The notes beneath the pieces were generated by a model, which did no database searches, was not told the origin of the DNA, and worked only from the letters and a program-made list of their open reading frames with translations. The position numbers and the translations under genes are program-made. Positions 27,609 to 36,263 of a stretch of DNA of 64,000 bases are shown piece by piece (position 1 is the stretch's first letter; each line of letters begins with the position of its first letter). The DNA is from Klenkia soli (lineage in GTDB: Bacteria > Actinomycetota > Actinomycetes > Mycobacteriales > Geodermatophilaceae), in NCBI RefSeq assembly GCF_900103975.1, contig NZ_FNIR01000014.1:1-64000 (forward strand), in the 5' to 3' direction.

Positions 27609-30458
27609 CTAGTTCGCGACGACGTTGACCAGACGGCCGGGGACGGCGATCACCTTGCGCACCGTCTTGCCGTCCAGCAGCTCCACGATGCGCGGGTCGG
27701 CCAGCGCAGCCGCCTCCAGGCCCGCGGCGTCGACGTCGGCGGGCACGTCCAGCTGGGCCCGCACCTTGCCGTTGACCTGCACCGCGATCTGCACCGTGTC
27801 GTCGACCAGGTAGGCCGGGTCGGCCACCGGGAACTCGGCCCAGGCGGACGACGACGAGTGGCCCAGCCGCGACCACAGCTCCTCGGCCAGGTGCGGGGCC
27901 AGCGGCGCGACCAGCAGGGTCAACCACTCGCACACCTGCCGCGGCACGGGCCCGGACTGCCCGTAGGCCTGGGTCAGGTGGTTGGTCAGCTCGGTGATCC
28001 GGGCGATGGCGATGTTGAACCGCAGCGTGGTCATGCCGTCGCGCACGCCGTCGACCGCCCGGTGCAGGGCCTTCAGCGTGTCGGTGGTCGCCTCGACGTC
28101 GGCGGCCCGCACCTCACCGGTCACCTCGTCGACCACGACCCGCCAGATGCGCTGCAGCAGGCGCTGCGAGCCGACGACGGCCTTGGTCTCCCACGGCCGC
28201 GACTGCTCCAGCGGGCCGGTGGACATCTCGTAGACCCGGAAGGTGTCCGCGCCGTAGGCCGCCGTCATCTCGTCGGGGGTGACGACGTTCTTCAGGCTCT
28301 TGCCCATCTTCCCGTACTCGCGGTCGACGGGGGCGCCCTCGAAGAAGTACCCGCCGTCGCGCTCGACGACCTCGGCGGCGGGCACGTGGAAGCCCCGCGC
28401 GTCGGTGTAGGCGTAGGCCGAGATGTAGCCCTGGTTCACCAGCCGGCGGAAGGGCTCCTCGGAGGAGACGTGGCCCAGGTCGAACAGCACCTTGTGCCAG
28501 AACCGGGCGTACAGCAGGTGCAGCACCGCGTGCTCGACGCCGCCGACGTACAGGTCGACCCCGCCGACGTCGCCCTCGCCGCGCGGGCCCATCCAGTAGG
28601 CCTCCAGCTCGGGGTCGACGAAGCGCTCGTCGTTGCCCGGGTCCAGGTAGCGCAGGTAGTACCAGCAGGAGCCGGCCCAGTTGGGCATCGTGTTGGTCTC
28701 GCGGCGGTAGGTGCGCGGTCCGTCGCCCAGGTCCAGCTCGACCGTCGTCCACTCGGTGGCCCGGGACAACGGCGGCTCGGGTGCCGAGGTGGCGTCGTCG
28801 TCGGCGAAGGTCGTGGGCGAGTAGTCGTCGACGTCGGGCAGCAGCACCGGCAGCTGCGCGGCGGGGACGGCGACCGGCAGGTCGGCGTCCGGGCCGTCGA
28901 CGGCGTACACGACCGGGAACGGCTCACCCCAGTAGCGCTGCCGGCTGAACAGCCAGTCGCGCAGCTTGTAGGTGGTGGTGGCCTCGCCGTGGCCGCCGGC
29001 GACCAGCCAGTCGGTGGCCGCGGCGATGGCGGCGGGCTTGTCCAGCCCGTCCAGGGACAGCTGCTCGTTCGAGCTGTTGATCATGGCGCCGGAGCCGGTG
29101 AAGGCCCCGCCGTCCCAGCCCGCCGGCGGCTGCACGGTGCGGACGACGTCCAGCCCGAACGCGGCGGCGAAGTCCCAGTCGCGGGTGTCCTCGCCGGGCA
29201 CGCCCATGATCGCGCCGGTGCCGTAGCCGGTCAGCACGTAGTCGGCGACGAACACCGGCAGCTCACGGCCGGTCAGCGGGTTGGTGGCGTACGCGCCGGT
29301 CCAGACACCGGTCTTGTCCCGGCCCTCGGCCTGCCGGTCCAGCTCGGACCGACGCGACGCCTGCAGCTGGTAGGCCGCGACCGCCTCGGCAGGGGTGTCC
29401 GCGCCGCCGGTCCACCGATCGTCGGTGCCCGGGGCCCACGCGTCGGCGGTCAGCGACTCGACCAGCGGGTGCTCGGGGGCCAGCACCAGGTACGTGGCGC
29501 CGAACAGGGTGTCCGGCCGGGTGGTGAAGACCTCGATGTCGCCGAAGCGGATCCGGGCGCCGGTCGAGCGGCCGATCCAGTTGCGCTGCATCTGCTTCAG
29601 CGAGTCCGACCAGTCCAGCCGGTCCAGGTCGGTCAGCAGCCGCTCGGAGTAGGCGGTGATCCGCATCATCCACTGGGTCAGCGGGCGACGGAAGACGGGG
29701 AAGTTGCCGCGCTCGGAGCGGCCGTCGGCGGTGACCTCCTCGTTGCTCAGCACGGTGCCCAGCCCGGGGCACCAGTTCACCGGCGCCTGGTTCAGGTAGG
29801 CCAGCCGGTGGGCGTCGACGACCCGGCGACGCTCGACGTCGTCCAGGTCGGCCCAGGTGCGCCCCGCGGGCAGCGTCCCCGGGGCGGGCTCACGCCCGGC
29901 GTCCAGCTCGGTGACCAGCTCCTCGATGGGCCGCGCCCTGCCGGCGACGTCGTCGAACCAGGCACCGAAGATCTGGGTGAAGATCCACTGGGTCCACCGG
30001 TAGTAGCCCGGGTCGATGGTGGCGAAGGTGCGGCGGGTGTCGTGGTCGACGCCCAGCCGGCGCAGCTGCGCCGAGATCGCCTCGATGTTGGCCTCGGTGG
30101 TGACGCGGGGGTGCTGCCCGGTCTGCACCGCGTACTGCTCGGCCGGCAGCCCGAAGGCGTCGAAGCCCATCGGGTGCAGCACGTTGTGCCCGTCCATGCG
30201 CAGGAACCGGCTGGTCACGTCGGTGCCCAGGTAGCCCAGCGGGTGCCCGACGTGCAGCCCGGCACCCGAGGGGTACGGGAACATGTCCATCAGGAACGCC
30301 TTCGGCCGGTCGGCGACGCGGTCGAACCCCTCGCTGAGCGTGCCGGTGGGGTTCGGCGTGCGGAAGGTGCCCTCGGCCTCCCAGCGGTCCTGCCAGGCCA
30401 GCTCGATCTGCTGCGCCAGCTCCGGGGTGTACCGGTGGGCGGGGACGGTGTCGCTCAT
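27609..30458 (-). CDS. leuS: Leucyl-tRNA synthetase
   Basis: A 949-aa class I aminoacyl-tRNA synthetase. The HIGH-type motif is [11 protein letters not shown] (about residues 68-78), the editing (CP1) domain follows with the conserved threonine-rich region, and KMSKS appears as [11 protein letters not shown]. The C-terminal anticodon and LeuS-specific domains are complete. ATG 30458 has CAGGAG 9 nt upstream. Only 41 nt separate the ATG from a U-tract terminator, so the promoter must lie upstream of it, which points to transcription attenuation (see the leader features). Confidence 0.96.
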   Translation of the reverse strand: MSDTVPAHRYTPELAQQIELAWQDRWEAEGTFRTPNPTGTLSEGFDRVADRPKAFLMDMFPYPSGAGLHVGHPLGYLGTDVTSRFLRMDGHNVLHPMGFDAFGLPAEQYAVQTGQHPRVTTEANIEAISAQLRRLGVDHDTRRTFATIDPGYYRWTQWIFTQIFGAWFDDVAGRARPIEELVTELDAGREPAPGTLPAGRTWADLDDVERRRVVDAHRLAYLNQAPVNWCPGLGTVLSNEEVTADGRSERGNFPVFRRPLTQWMMRITAYSERLLTDLDRLDWSDSLKQMQRNWIGRSTGARIRFGDIEVFTTRPDTLFGATYLVLAPEHPLVESLTADAWAPGTDDRWTGGADTPAEAVAAYQLQASRRSELDRQAEGRDKTGVWTGAYATNPLTGRELPVFVADYVLTGYGTGAIMGVPGEDTRDWDFAAAFGLDVVRTVQPPAGWDGGAFTGSGAMINSSNEQLSLDGLDKPAAIAAATDWLVAGGHGEATTTYKLRDWLFSRQRYWGEPFPVVYAVDGPDADLPVAVPAAQLPVLLPDVDDYSPTTFADDDATSAPEPPLSRATEWTTVELDLGDGPRTYRRETNTMPNWAGSCWYYLRYLDPGNDERFVDPELEAYWMGPRGEGDVGGVDLYVGGVEHAVLHLLYARFWHKVLFDLGHVSSEEPFRRLVNQGYISAYAYTDARGFHVPAAEVVERDGGYFFEGAPVDREYGKMGKSLKNVVTPDEMTAAYGADTFRVYEMSTGPLEQSRPWETKAVVGSQRLLQRIWRVVVDEVTGEVRAADVEATTDTLKALHRAVDGVRDGMTTLRFNIAIARITELTNHLTQAYGQSGPVPRQVCEWLTLLVAPLAPHLAEELWSRLGHSSSSAWAEFPVADPAYLVDDTVQIAVQVNGKVRAQLDVPADVDAAGLEAAALADPRIVELLDGKTVRKVIAVPGRLVNVVAN

Positions 30459-30499
30459 GGTCGGTGCTCCTGGGGTGCCGGTGCCGGTGGGTGGGCATG

Positions 30500-30524
30500 A
30501 AAAAACCCCTCACGCAGGAGGGGT
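30500..30524 (-). terminator. Intrinsic terminator in the leuS leader (attenuator)
   Basis: On the minus strand ACCCCTC and GAGGGGT (30518-30524 and 30505-30511 as plus positions) form a 7-bp stem with a 6-nt loop, followed directly by a run of T. A U-tract terminator is rare in this GC-rich window and lies in the 5' leader of leuS. Confidence 0.75.
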
Positions 30525-30525
30525 C

Positions 30526-30559
30526 GCCGTGCTGACGCTGGGGGTGCGGTCAGCACGGC
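30526..30559 (-). promoter_or_regulatory. Leader hairpin overlapping the leader peptide stop
   Basis: Perfect 11-bp arms (30526-30536 and 30549-30559) with a 12-nt loop. The 5' arm on the transcript includes the last codons and stop of the Leu-rich leader peptide, so translation of the peptide would disrupt it. It directly adjoins the terminator. Confidence 0.65.
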
Positions 30560-30585
30560 CTCGGAAGGAGCAGTCCACCGGACAC
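30550..30585 (-). CDS. Leucine leader peptide of leuS (11 codons)
   Basis: Minus-strand frame GTG ... TGA reads (M)SGGLLLPRPC: 11 codons with three consecutive leucines encoded by CTG, CTC and CTT at 30573-30565. TAACCT (30592-30597) ends 6 nt before its GTG, the leaderless signature, and no Shine-Dalgarno is present. Its stop lies within the first leader hairpin, followed by a U-tract terminator and leuS. This is the classical layout of ribosome-mediated attenuation: stalling at Leu codons when charged tRNA-Leu is short would change leader folding. Expression is not proven from sequence. Confidence 0.65.
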   Translation of the reverse strand: MSGGLLLPRPC

Positions 30586-30591
30586 GCTGCG

Positions 30592-30597
30592 AGGTTA
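30592..30597 (-). promoter_or_regulatory. -10 element for the leuS leader transcript
   Basis: Minus-strand TAACCT overlaps the TAA stop of the WYL gene and lies 6 nt before the leader peptide GTG. No good -35 is visible. Confidence 0.55.
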
Positions 30598-31548
30598 CCC
30601 CGGACCGGGGCCCGACCCGTACCGGGAATGCAGGTCGTCGGCCAGCCGGCGCAGCTGCGCGCGGGCGGCGGGGTCGGCGAACTCCAGCGCGGTGCCGAAA
30701 CCGGCCAGCTCCAGCGCGACGAGCTCGGCCACGGGGCCCAGGACGACGACCGGCACCCGCCCGTCCGGCGCCGACCCGTCCTCCTCGACCAACCGGTGGG
30801 CCAGGACCCTCCGCAGCCGGGGCAGCACCCGCGGGTCGACGAGCACCCGCGTGCGCTCGACGTGCCGCTGCTGCTCGAACTCACCGCGCCGCACCGCCCA
30901 GGCCCGGCGGAGGTCGAACCCCTCGGGTCGGGCGGCCGGGGCGCCCGTGGGCCGCACGCCGGTCACGCGGTCCAGCCGGAAGGTCCGCTCCCCCGCGGGG
31001 GTGCCGGCCAGCAGGTACCAGGTGCCGTCCTTGCTCACCAGGCCGAGCGGGTCGACGACCCGCGTCGTGGCCCCCGTGCGGCCCCGGTGGTCCAGCTCGA
31101 CCTGCTCGCCGTCGACCACGGCCCGCAGCAGCGGCGCCAACGACGGCGGGTCCGCGCGCGGCCGGGCGCCCCAGGACGCGGTGTCGACCAGCACCGCGTC
31201 GGCCGCCCGCTCGGCGTCGGCCCGCCACCGGGCCGGCAGCGCGGCCAGCAGCTTGCGGATACCGGCGCGGGCGGCCGGACCCCCGTCCCCGGTGCCGAGG
31301 CCGACGAACAGGGCCTGCGCCTCCCCCGCGGTCAGCCCGGTGAGGTCGGTCCGGGCGCCGCCGACCAGCGACCAGCCCCCGCCCCGGCCGGCGCTGCTGT
31401 ACACCGGCACCCCGGCCAGCGCCAGGGCCTCGAGGTCGCGGCGGGCCGTGCGGGGCGAGATCTCCAGCTCGGCGGCCACCTGGCCGGCGGTGACCGTGCC
31501 GCGCCGCTGCAGGAGCAGGAGGACGGCGATCAACCGGTCGGCGCGCAC
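30595..31548 (-). CDS. WYL-domain transcriptional regulator
   Basis: A 317-aa regulator. The N-terminal winged HTH (RADRLIAVLLLLQRRGTVTAGQVAAELEISPRTARRDLEALALAGVPV, residues 2-49) is the HTH_11 type. The middle WYL domain shows GTWYLLAGTPAGERTFRLDRV, and a C-terminal WCX-like part follows. GTG 31548 is chosen because the HTH starts right after it. It faces the TIGR03086 gene across a 61-bp region with a perfect palindrome, so it probably controls that gene and itself. WYL domains sense small ligands or nucleic acids; the effector here is unknown. Confidence 0.88.
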   Translation of the reverse strand: MRADRLIAVLLLLQRRGTVTAGQVAAELEISPRTARRDLEALALAGVPVYSSAGRGGGWSLVGGARTDLTGLTAGEAQALFVGLGTGDGGPAARAGIRKLLAALPARWRADAERAADAVLVDTASWGARPRADPPSLAPLLRAVVDGEQVELDHRGRTGATTRVVDPLGLVSKDGTWYLLAGTPAGERTFRLDRVTGVRPTGAPAARPEGFDLRRAWAVRRGEFEQQRHVERTRVLVDPRVLPRLRRVLAHRLVEEDGSAPDGRVPVVVLGPVAELVALELAGFGTALEFADPAARAQLRRLADDLHSRYGSGPGPG

Positions 31549-31567
31549 CGCAGCAGTGTGCGCCCAG

Positions 31568-31590
31568 AAGTGGCCAGAGGATGGCCACTT
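31568..31590. promoter_or_regulatory. Palindromic operator between the WYL regulator and TIGR03086 genes
   Basis: AAGTGGCCA-N5-TGGCCACTT, a perfect 9-bp inverted repeat, in the 61-bp divergent promoter region. Its centre is about 30 bp from each start codon, placing it over both promoters. The adjacent WYL regulator is the natural binder (inference). Confidence 0.65.
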
Positions 31591-31609
31591 CACCGGCGAC
31601 GGTGACCCC

Positions 31610-32194
31610 ATGACCTCCACCAGCGACCCCCGACCCGCCTTCACCGCCGCCACCCGGGCCACGCTCGACGTGGTCCTCGACCTCCCGGTCGACGCCCTCC
31701 ACCGGCCGACGCCCTGCGCCGAGCTCGACGTCTCGGACCTCCGCGGTCACCTGCTCACCGTGTTCCGCCGGGTCGCCCACGTCGGCCGCGGCGGCGCGCC
31801 GTTCGACGTCCCCCAGGTCCCGGCCCCCGTCGACGACCTGGACGACGCCCTGCGGGTGGCCGCGGACGACGCCCTCGCGGTGTGGGCCGACCCGGCCCTG
31901 CTGACCCGCGAGCTGCAGCACCCGGCCGGCACCCTGCCCGGCGCGGCGCTGCTGGCCACCTACGTGGGCGAGCTGGTCACCCACGCCTGGGACGTCGGCG
32001 TGGCCGTCGGCCGCCCGGTGGTCGTGGCCGACGACGTCGTGGCCGTGGGCTCGGCCGCGAGCCACCAGCTCCTGCCCCCCGGAGAGCGGCCCCCCGGGTT
32101 CCCGTTCGGCCCCGAGGTCGACGCCCCCGCCGACGCGACGCCGCTGGAGGCCCTGGTGGCCTGGCAGGGCCGCGATCCGCGGTGGACGGCCTGA
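31610..32194 (+). CDS. TIGR03086-family metal-binding protein (DinB/MDMPI-like)
   Basis: A 194-aa four-helix-bundle protein. RPTPCAELDVSDLRGHLL near residue 33 and the HAWDVGVAVGRP segment near residue 125 supply the His ligands typical of mycothiol-dependent maleylpyruvate isomerase-like proteins of TIGR03086. Such proteins often act in thiol-dependent detoxification; the substrate is unknown. Control by the divergent WYL regulator is likely. Confidence 0.85.
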   Translation: MTSTSDPRPAFTAATRATLDVVLDLPVDALHRPTPCAELDVSDLRGHLLTVFRRVAHVGRGGAPFDVPQVPAPVDDLDDALRVAADDALAVWADPALLTRELQHPAGTLPGAALLATYVGELVTHAWDVGVAVGRPVVVADDVVAVGSAASHQLLPPGERPPGFPFGPEVDAPADATPLEALVAWQGRDPRWTA

Positions 32195-32273
32195 CCCCGC
32201 AACGATCACCCCGTGGGGGCAGGCGCGGGCCGGGCAGTTCCGGTGCGGCCATTCCGGTACCGATAGGGCCTGC

Positions 32274-33728
32274 ATGCGCACAGCTGTGCTGGGACCACGC
32301 CCGCGGATCCGGACGGCCCTCGTGATCGGCCTGGGGTACGCCACCGCGGTGGTCGCGGTGCCCGACGCGTCCTGGCGGCCGGCGGCCGGAGCGGCCGTCA
32401 CCCTCGTGCTGCACGTCCTCGCCGTCGTCTCGTGCCTGGTCGCCGCACGGCGCGAGCCGGACGAGCGCGTGGTGTGGTGGGCGGTGGCCACGACCTTCGC
32501 GATGAACCTGGTCGGTTCGGCGGTCGCCGTCGTGGAGTCCGAACTCGGCGACCCGCCGTTCCCGTCCGCGGCCGACGTCTGGTGGCTGGCGGCCTACCCG
32601 TCGCTCGCGGTGGGCATCCTGGGGCTCTACCGCTCCCGCGTCGCCGCACGCGGCCTCAGCACCTGGCTGGACGCGGCCACGGCCGGCCTGGGTGCGGCGG
32701 CGGTGGCCGCGGCCGCCTACGCCGTCGTCCCCCAGCACGGCAACCGGCTCGGTGACCTGGGTACGGCGGTCGCGCTGAGCTACCCCAGCGCCGACCTGGT
32801 CCTGCTGAGCCTCGCGATCGGCCTGGTCTCCGTCGCCGGCCGACGAGCCGACCACGTCGTCCTCCTCATGTCCGTCGTGCTGTTCACCAAGACCGTCGGC
32901 GACCTCGCCCTCGCCACGACCCAGACCACGGGCGGGACCGGGTCCGGGGTGCTGGCCGAGATCTGCTTCGTCGTCGCCACCGCGCTGGGCACGGTCACCG
33001 CGGACCGCGCCGGCCGGCGCGACCGTCGGGTCCCGGCCGCCCCCGTGCTGCGTGCCGCGCTGACCCCGGTGCTGGGCACGGTGGCCGGGCTCTGCGTGCT
33101 GTCGGCCACCTGGGGGGACGGCCGGGCCACGGTGGCCGAGGCCCTCGCCCTCGGCTGCCTGGCCGCCGCGGTGGCGCGCTCGGCCCTGGGTGTGCGCGAC
33201 GCGGAACGGTTCCGCGAGATCCACCGGCTGGCGTCCACCGACGAGCTCACCGGTCTGCCCAACCGGCGCGCCTTCCTGGCCGTCGCGGAGACGCTGCTCG
33301 ACGACGGCCGGCCCGTCGGGATCCTGCTGCTCGACCTCGACGGCTTCAAGGCCATCAACGACGGCCTCGGCCACGCCGCCGGGGACGACGTCCTCCTGCA
33401 CGTCGCAGGAGCCCTCTCCGACACCGTCAGGACGGGGTGCACCCCGGCCCGGCTCGGCGGCGACGAGTTCGCGGTCCTGGTGCCCGACGCCGACCTGGCG
33501 GCGACCCGGGCGGTGGCCGCGGCCCTGGAGGCATCCGTCACCCGCCCCGTGCCCACCTCCGGGACCTCGGTCCGGGTCGGGGTCAGCATCGGGGCGGCCG
33601 CGGCGCACGGGGCCGGTACCGGCGCCGTGGACCTGCTGCGCGCGGCCGACCTGGCCATGTACGACGTCAAGCGCTCGCACCACGGGACCGGCGCCGAGGC
33701 CCCGGTCCTGCCGTCGGGCGCCGGCTGA
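32274..33728 (+). CDS. Membrane-bound diguanylate cyclase (GGDEF)
   Basis: A 484-aa protein with a series of hydrophobic helices over residues 10-300 (about eight) and a C-terminal GGDEF domain starting near residue 315 (ASTDELTGLPNRRAF). The active-site motif is intact (GGDEF, 395-399), with LDLDGFKAINDGLGH for Mg binding, so it should make cyclic di-GMP. The inhibitory RxxD motif five residues before GGDEF is missing (RTGC instead), so product feedback should be weak. There is no EAL domain. A GATAGGG stretch lies just before the ATG. Confidence 0.9.
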   Translation: MRTAVLGPRPRIRTALVIGLGYATAVVAVPDASWRPAAGAAVTLVLHVLAVVSCLVAARREPDERVVWWAVATTFAMNLVGSAVAVVESELGDPPFPSAADVWWLAAYPSLAVGILGLYRSRVAARGLSTWLDAATAGLGAAAVAAAAYAVVPQHGNRLGDLGTAVALSYPSADLVLLSLAIGLVSVAGRRADHVVLLMSVVLFTKTVGDLALATTQTTGGTGSGVLAEICFVVATALGTVTADRAGRRDRRVPAAPVLRAALTPVLGTVAGLCVLSATWGDGRATVAEALALGCLAAAVARSALGVRDAERFREIHRLASTDELTGLPNRRAFLAVAETLLDDGRPVGILLLDLDGFKAINDGLGHAAGDDVLLHVAGALSDTVRTGCTPARLGGDEFAVLVPDADLAATRAVAAALEASVTRPVPTSGTSVRVGVSIGAAAAHGAGTGAVDLLRAADLAMYDVKRSHHGTGAEAPVLPSGAG

Positions 33729-33732
33729 GGGA

Positions 33733-34662
33733 TCAGCCCAGCTGCGGTGCCACCTGCCCGGCGACGAGGTCGAGGTGGTCGAGGTCGGCGAGGTCGAGCA
33801 CCTGCAGGTAGACGCGGGTGGCCCCGGCCTCGGCGAACCGGCCCAGGGTGTCCACCGCCTGCGCCGGTGAGCCGGCGACCCCGTTCGCGACCAGCTCGTC
33901 GACGTCCCGGCCGATCGCGGCCGCCCGCCGGGCGAGCTCGGCGTCCGAGGACCCGACGCAGAGCACCAGGGCGGAGCTGAGCACCAGGGACGCCGGGTCG
34001 CGGTCGACGGCGGTGCAGGCCGCGCGGACCCGGTCGAACAGGACGGCGGCGTCGGCCGCCGAGGCGAACGGGGTGTTGAACTCGGTGGCGTAGCGGGCGG
34101 CCAGGGCCGGCGTCCGCTCCTTGCCCCGGCCACCGACCAGCACCGGGATGCCGCCGGCCTGGACCGGCTTGGGCAACGCCGGGGAGTCGACCACCGTGTA
34201 GTGCTCGCCGTCGAAGGAGAAGGTCTCGCCCGGCGGCGTCGACCACAGCCCGGTGACGACGGCGAGCTGCTCGGCGTAGCGGTCGAAGCGCTCGCGCAGC
34301 GACGGGAAGGGGATGCCGTAGGCGGTGTGCTCGGCCTCGAACCACCCCGAGCCCAGACCCAGCTCCACCCGACCACCGCTCATCTGGTCCACCTGCGCAA
34401 CCGAGATGGCCAGCGGTCCGGGGAGCCGGAACGTGCCCGCGGTCATCAGGGTGCCCAGCCGGATGGTGCTGGTCTCCCGGGCGAGCCCCGCGAGGGTCAG
34501 CCAGGCGTCGGTGGGCCCGGGCAGGCCGTCGCCACCCATCGCGAGGTAGTGGTCGGAGCGGAAGAAGGCGTCGAAACCCGTCTCCTCGGCCCGGCGGGCC
34601 ACCGCGAGCAGGTCGTCGTAGGTCGCGCCCTGCTGGGGCTCGGTGAACACGCGCAGCTGCAT
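33733..34662 (-). CDS. LLM-class F420-dependent oxidoreductase
   Basis: A 309-aa luciferase-like TIM barrel. The N-terminus (MQLRVFTEPQQGATYDDLLAVARRAEETGFDAFFRSDHYLAMGG) and GRVELGLGSGWFEAEHTAYGIPFP match the TIGR03560 group of F420 enzymes. The later GGRGKERTPALAARYATEFN segment contributes to cofactor binding. The substrate is unknown. It converges with the GGDEF gene. Confidence 0.9.
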   Translation of the reverse strand: MQLRVFTEPQQGATYDDLLAVARRAEETGFDAFFRSDHYLAMGGDGLPGPTDAWLTLAGLARETSTIRLGTLMTAGTFRLPGPLAISVAQVDQMSGGRVELGLGSGWFEAEHTAYGIPFPSLRERFDRYAEQLAVVTGLWSTPPGETFSFDGEHYTVVDSPALPKPVQAGGIPVLVGGRGKERTPALAARYATEFNTPFASAADAAVLFDRVRAACTAVDRDPASLVLSSALVLCVGSSDAELARRAAAIGRDVDELVANGVAGSPAQAVDTLGRFAEAGATRVYLQVLDLADLDHLDLVAGQVAPQLG

Positions 34663-34772
34663 GGCCCCAGGCTGGCACGGACGGCGCCGCCGGTCACACC
34701 TGCGTGCTCGGGGTGTGGGGCGGACCCGGAGCGGGCAGGATGGCCCGAGACGATCAACTCGGAGGTGCGTTC

Positions 34773-36170
34773 GTGTTCCGCAAGAAGAGCCATGCCCAGG
34801 TCATCGGCGCCGAACTGCAGGAGGGCCTCGCGCACATCGGGTCCGCGGTGAGCGAGGCGGGTCGCGCCACGGCCGAGCAGCTCGGCCCGCGGTACGAGGC
34901 CGCCGCGAAGTCGGCCCAGAAGACGCTCGAGAAGGACGTCGCCCCCCGTCTGGAGGCCGCCGTCGCCGCCGTGGGCCCCCGGTTGGAGGCGGCCCGCGAC
35001 GCGCTCGAGCCGCGCCTCGAGGCTGCCCAGAAGTCGCTCGCCCCGCAGCTGAAGAACGCCCAGAAGGTCTACGAGAAGGACGTCGTCCCGCGCCTGGAGG
35101 CCGCCCGCGACGCCGCCGCCTCGGGTGTGGCCACCGCCGTCGCCACCGCCGGCCCCAAGCTGGCCGAGGCCCGCGACGCCGCCGGCCCCCGGATCGAGGC
35201 CGCGGCGAAGAACGCGCAGAAGACCTTCGAGAAGGACCTCGCCCCCCGGGTGCAGGCCGCCGTGCAGCCACGCCTGGAGGCCGCCCGCGACGCCGCCGCA
35301 CCGGCGCTGCACAACGCCAAGGGCAGCCTGGTCGCCACGCTCGAGACCGCCCGCGGTGAGCTCGAGGCCCGCCGCTCCGAGCTCACCTCGGCCGCGGCCG
35401 CCGCCGGCGGCACCGTGGCCGCCGCCGCGGAGCAGAGCGGCAAGACCACCCGCAGGGCCCGGAAGAAGGCGGCCAAGAAGGCCGAGCAGCTGCAGAAGGA
35501 CGCCGCCGAGCGCGCCAAGGCCGTCAAGAAGCAGGCCTCGTCGGCCCGCTCCGACGCCGCTGCGGCCGCCGAGGCCGCCCGCGACCAGGCCGCTGCCCGG
35601 GTCGCCGAGCTGCGCTCAGCCGCCGAGACCAACCGCAAGGCGGTCTCCAAGAAGGCCGACAAGCTGTCCCGCAAGGCCGAGAAGCGCCGCAAGGAGCTGG
35701 CCAAGGCGGCTCACAAGGCGACCAAGGACACCCGCAAGCAGGTCGCCGCCACCTCCACCTCGGTGAAGCGCACCGTCGGCATCGAGAAGAAGCCGCGTCG
35801 CTGGCCGTGGCTGCTCGTCGCCCTCGGCGTCGGCGGCGCGGTGTTCGCCGTCGTCCGCCGGTCCACCGCCGCGGACGACCCGTGGACCCCCGCACCCACC
35901 GGCGACGGCCCGGTGCCCACCTACCGGGAGGACCCCGTGCCCACCACCGAGAACCCGTCCGACCCCTCGACCACCAAGACCGACGGCGGCCAGGCCGTCT
36001 CGACCGCCGAGGACGCCGCCGGCGACGCCACCCCCGAGAGCACCGACCTGGGCTGGCGGGACGGCAACCACCACGACGCCCAGTCCACCTCCCCCGACGG
36101 CGCGCCGCAGGTGAACACGGTTCCCAGCGAGGAGACCCTCGACAAGCCCCCGCTGGGCCGCGAGAACTGA
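34773..36170 (+). CDS. Long amphipathic-helix repeat protein with a membrane segment
   Basis: A 465-aa, Ala/Glu/Lys/Arg-rich protein. Residues about 20-190 are tandem 11/22-residue units of the type GPRLEAARDALEPRLEAAQ, resembling apolipoprotein-like amphipathic helices. Residues 200-350 are Lys-rich coiled coil with AxKK motifs. One membrane helix (WPWLLVALGVGGAVFAVV, about 346-363) precedes an acidic, disordered tail. GTG 34773 has GGAGGTG 6 nt upstream. The family is common but unnamed in actinobacteria; a role in binding the membrane surface or DNA is inference. Confidence 0.75.
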   Translation: MFRKKSHAQVIGAELQEGLAHIGSAVSEAGRATAEQLGPRYEAAAKSAQKTLEKDVAPRLEAAVAAVGPRLEAARDALEPRLEAAQKSLAPQLKNAQKVYEKDVVPRLEAARDAAASGVATAVATAGPKLAEARDAAGPRIEAAAKNAQKTFEKDLAPRVQAAVQPRLEAARDAAAPALHNAKGSLVATLETARGELEARRSELTSAAAAAGGTVAAAAEQSGKTTRRARKKAAKKAEQLQKDAAERAKAVKKQASSARSDAAAAAEAARDQAAARVAELRSAAETNRKAVSKKADKLSRKAEKRRKELAKAAHKATKDTRKQVAATSTSVKRTVGIEKKPRRWPWLLVALGVGGAVFAVVRRSTAADDPWTPAPTGDGPVPTYREDPVPTTENPSDPSTTKTDGGQAVSTAEDAAGDATPESTDLGWRDGNHHDAQSTSPDGAPQVNTVPSEETLDKPPLGREN

Positions 36171-36185
36171 CGCAGCAGCATCGTG

Positions 36186-36223
36186 ACGAGGGGCACCCCG
36201 GGACTCCCCGGGGTGCCCCTCGT
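36186..36223 (+). terminator. Hairpin between the helix-repeat gene and lipA
   Basis: 17-bp perfect arms (36186-36202 and 36207-36223), 4-nt loop. Confidence 0.8.
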
Positions 36224-36250
36224 GGCATCTCCTGACCGGGCGCACAGGCG

Positions 36251-36256
36251 TACCGT
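36251..36256 (+). promoter_or_regulatory. -10 element of lipA
   Basis: TACCGT ends 7 nt before ATG 36264; a GGAG lies in between, so leaderless or very short leader. Confidence 0.5.
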
Positions 36257-36263
36257 GGAGATC

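Noticed and set aside
27573-30500. A 975-codon open frame opposite leuS
   Set aside because: Antisense shadow of leuS with no recognisable domain and GC-driven composition.
29890-30513. A frame beginning after the leader terminator, reading MPTHRHRHP
   Set aside because: It runs into leuS out of frame, lacks its own signals and turns into low-complexity sequence; it is not a leader peptide with Leu codons.
30459-30600. A T-box riboswitch before leuS
   Set aside because: The conserved T-box sequence (AGGGTGGnACCGCG) is absent. The Leu codons and hairpins fit a leader-peptide attenuator better.
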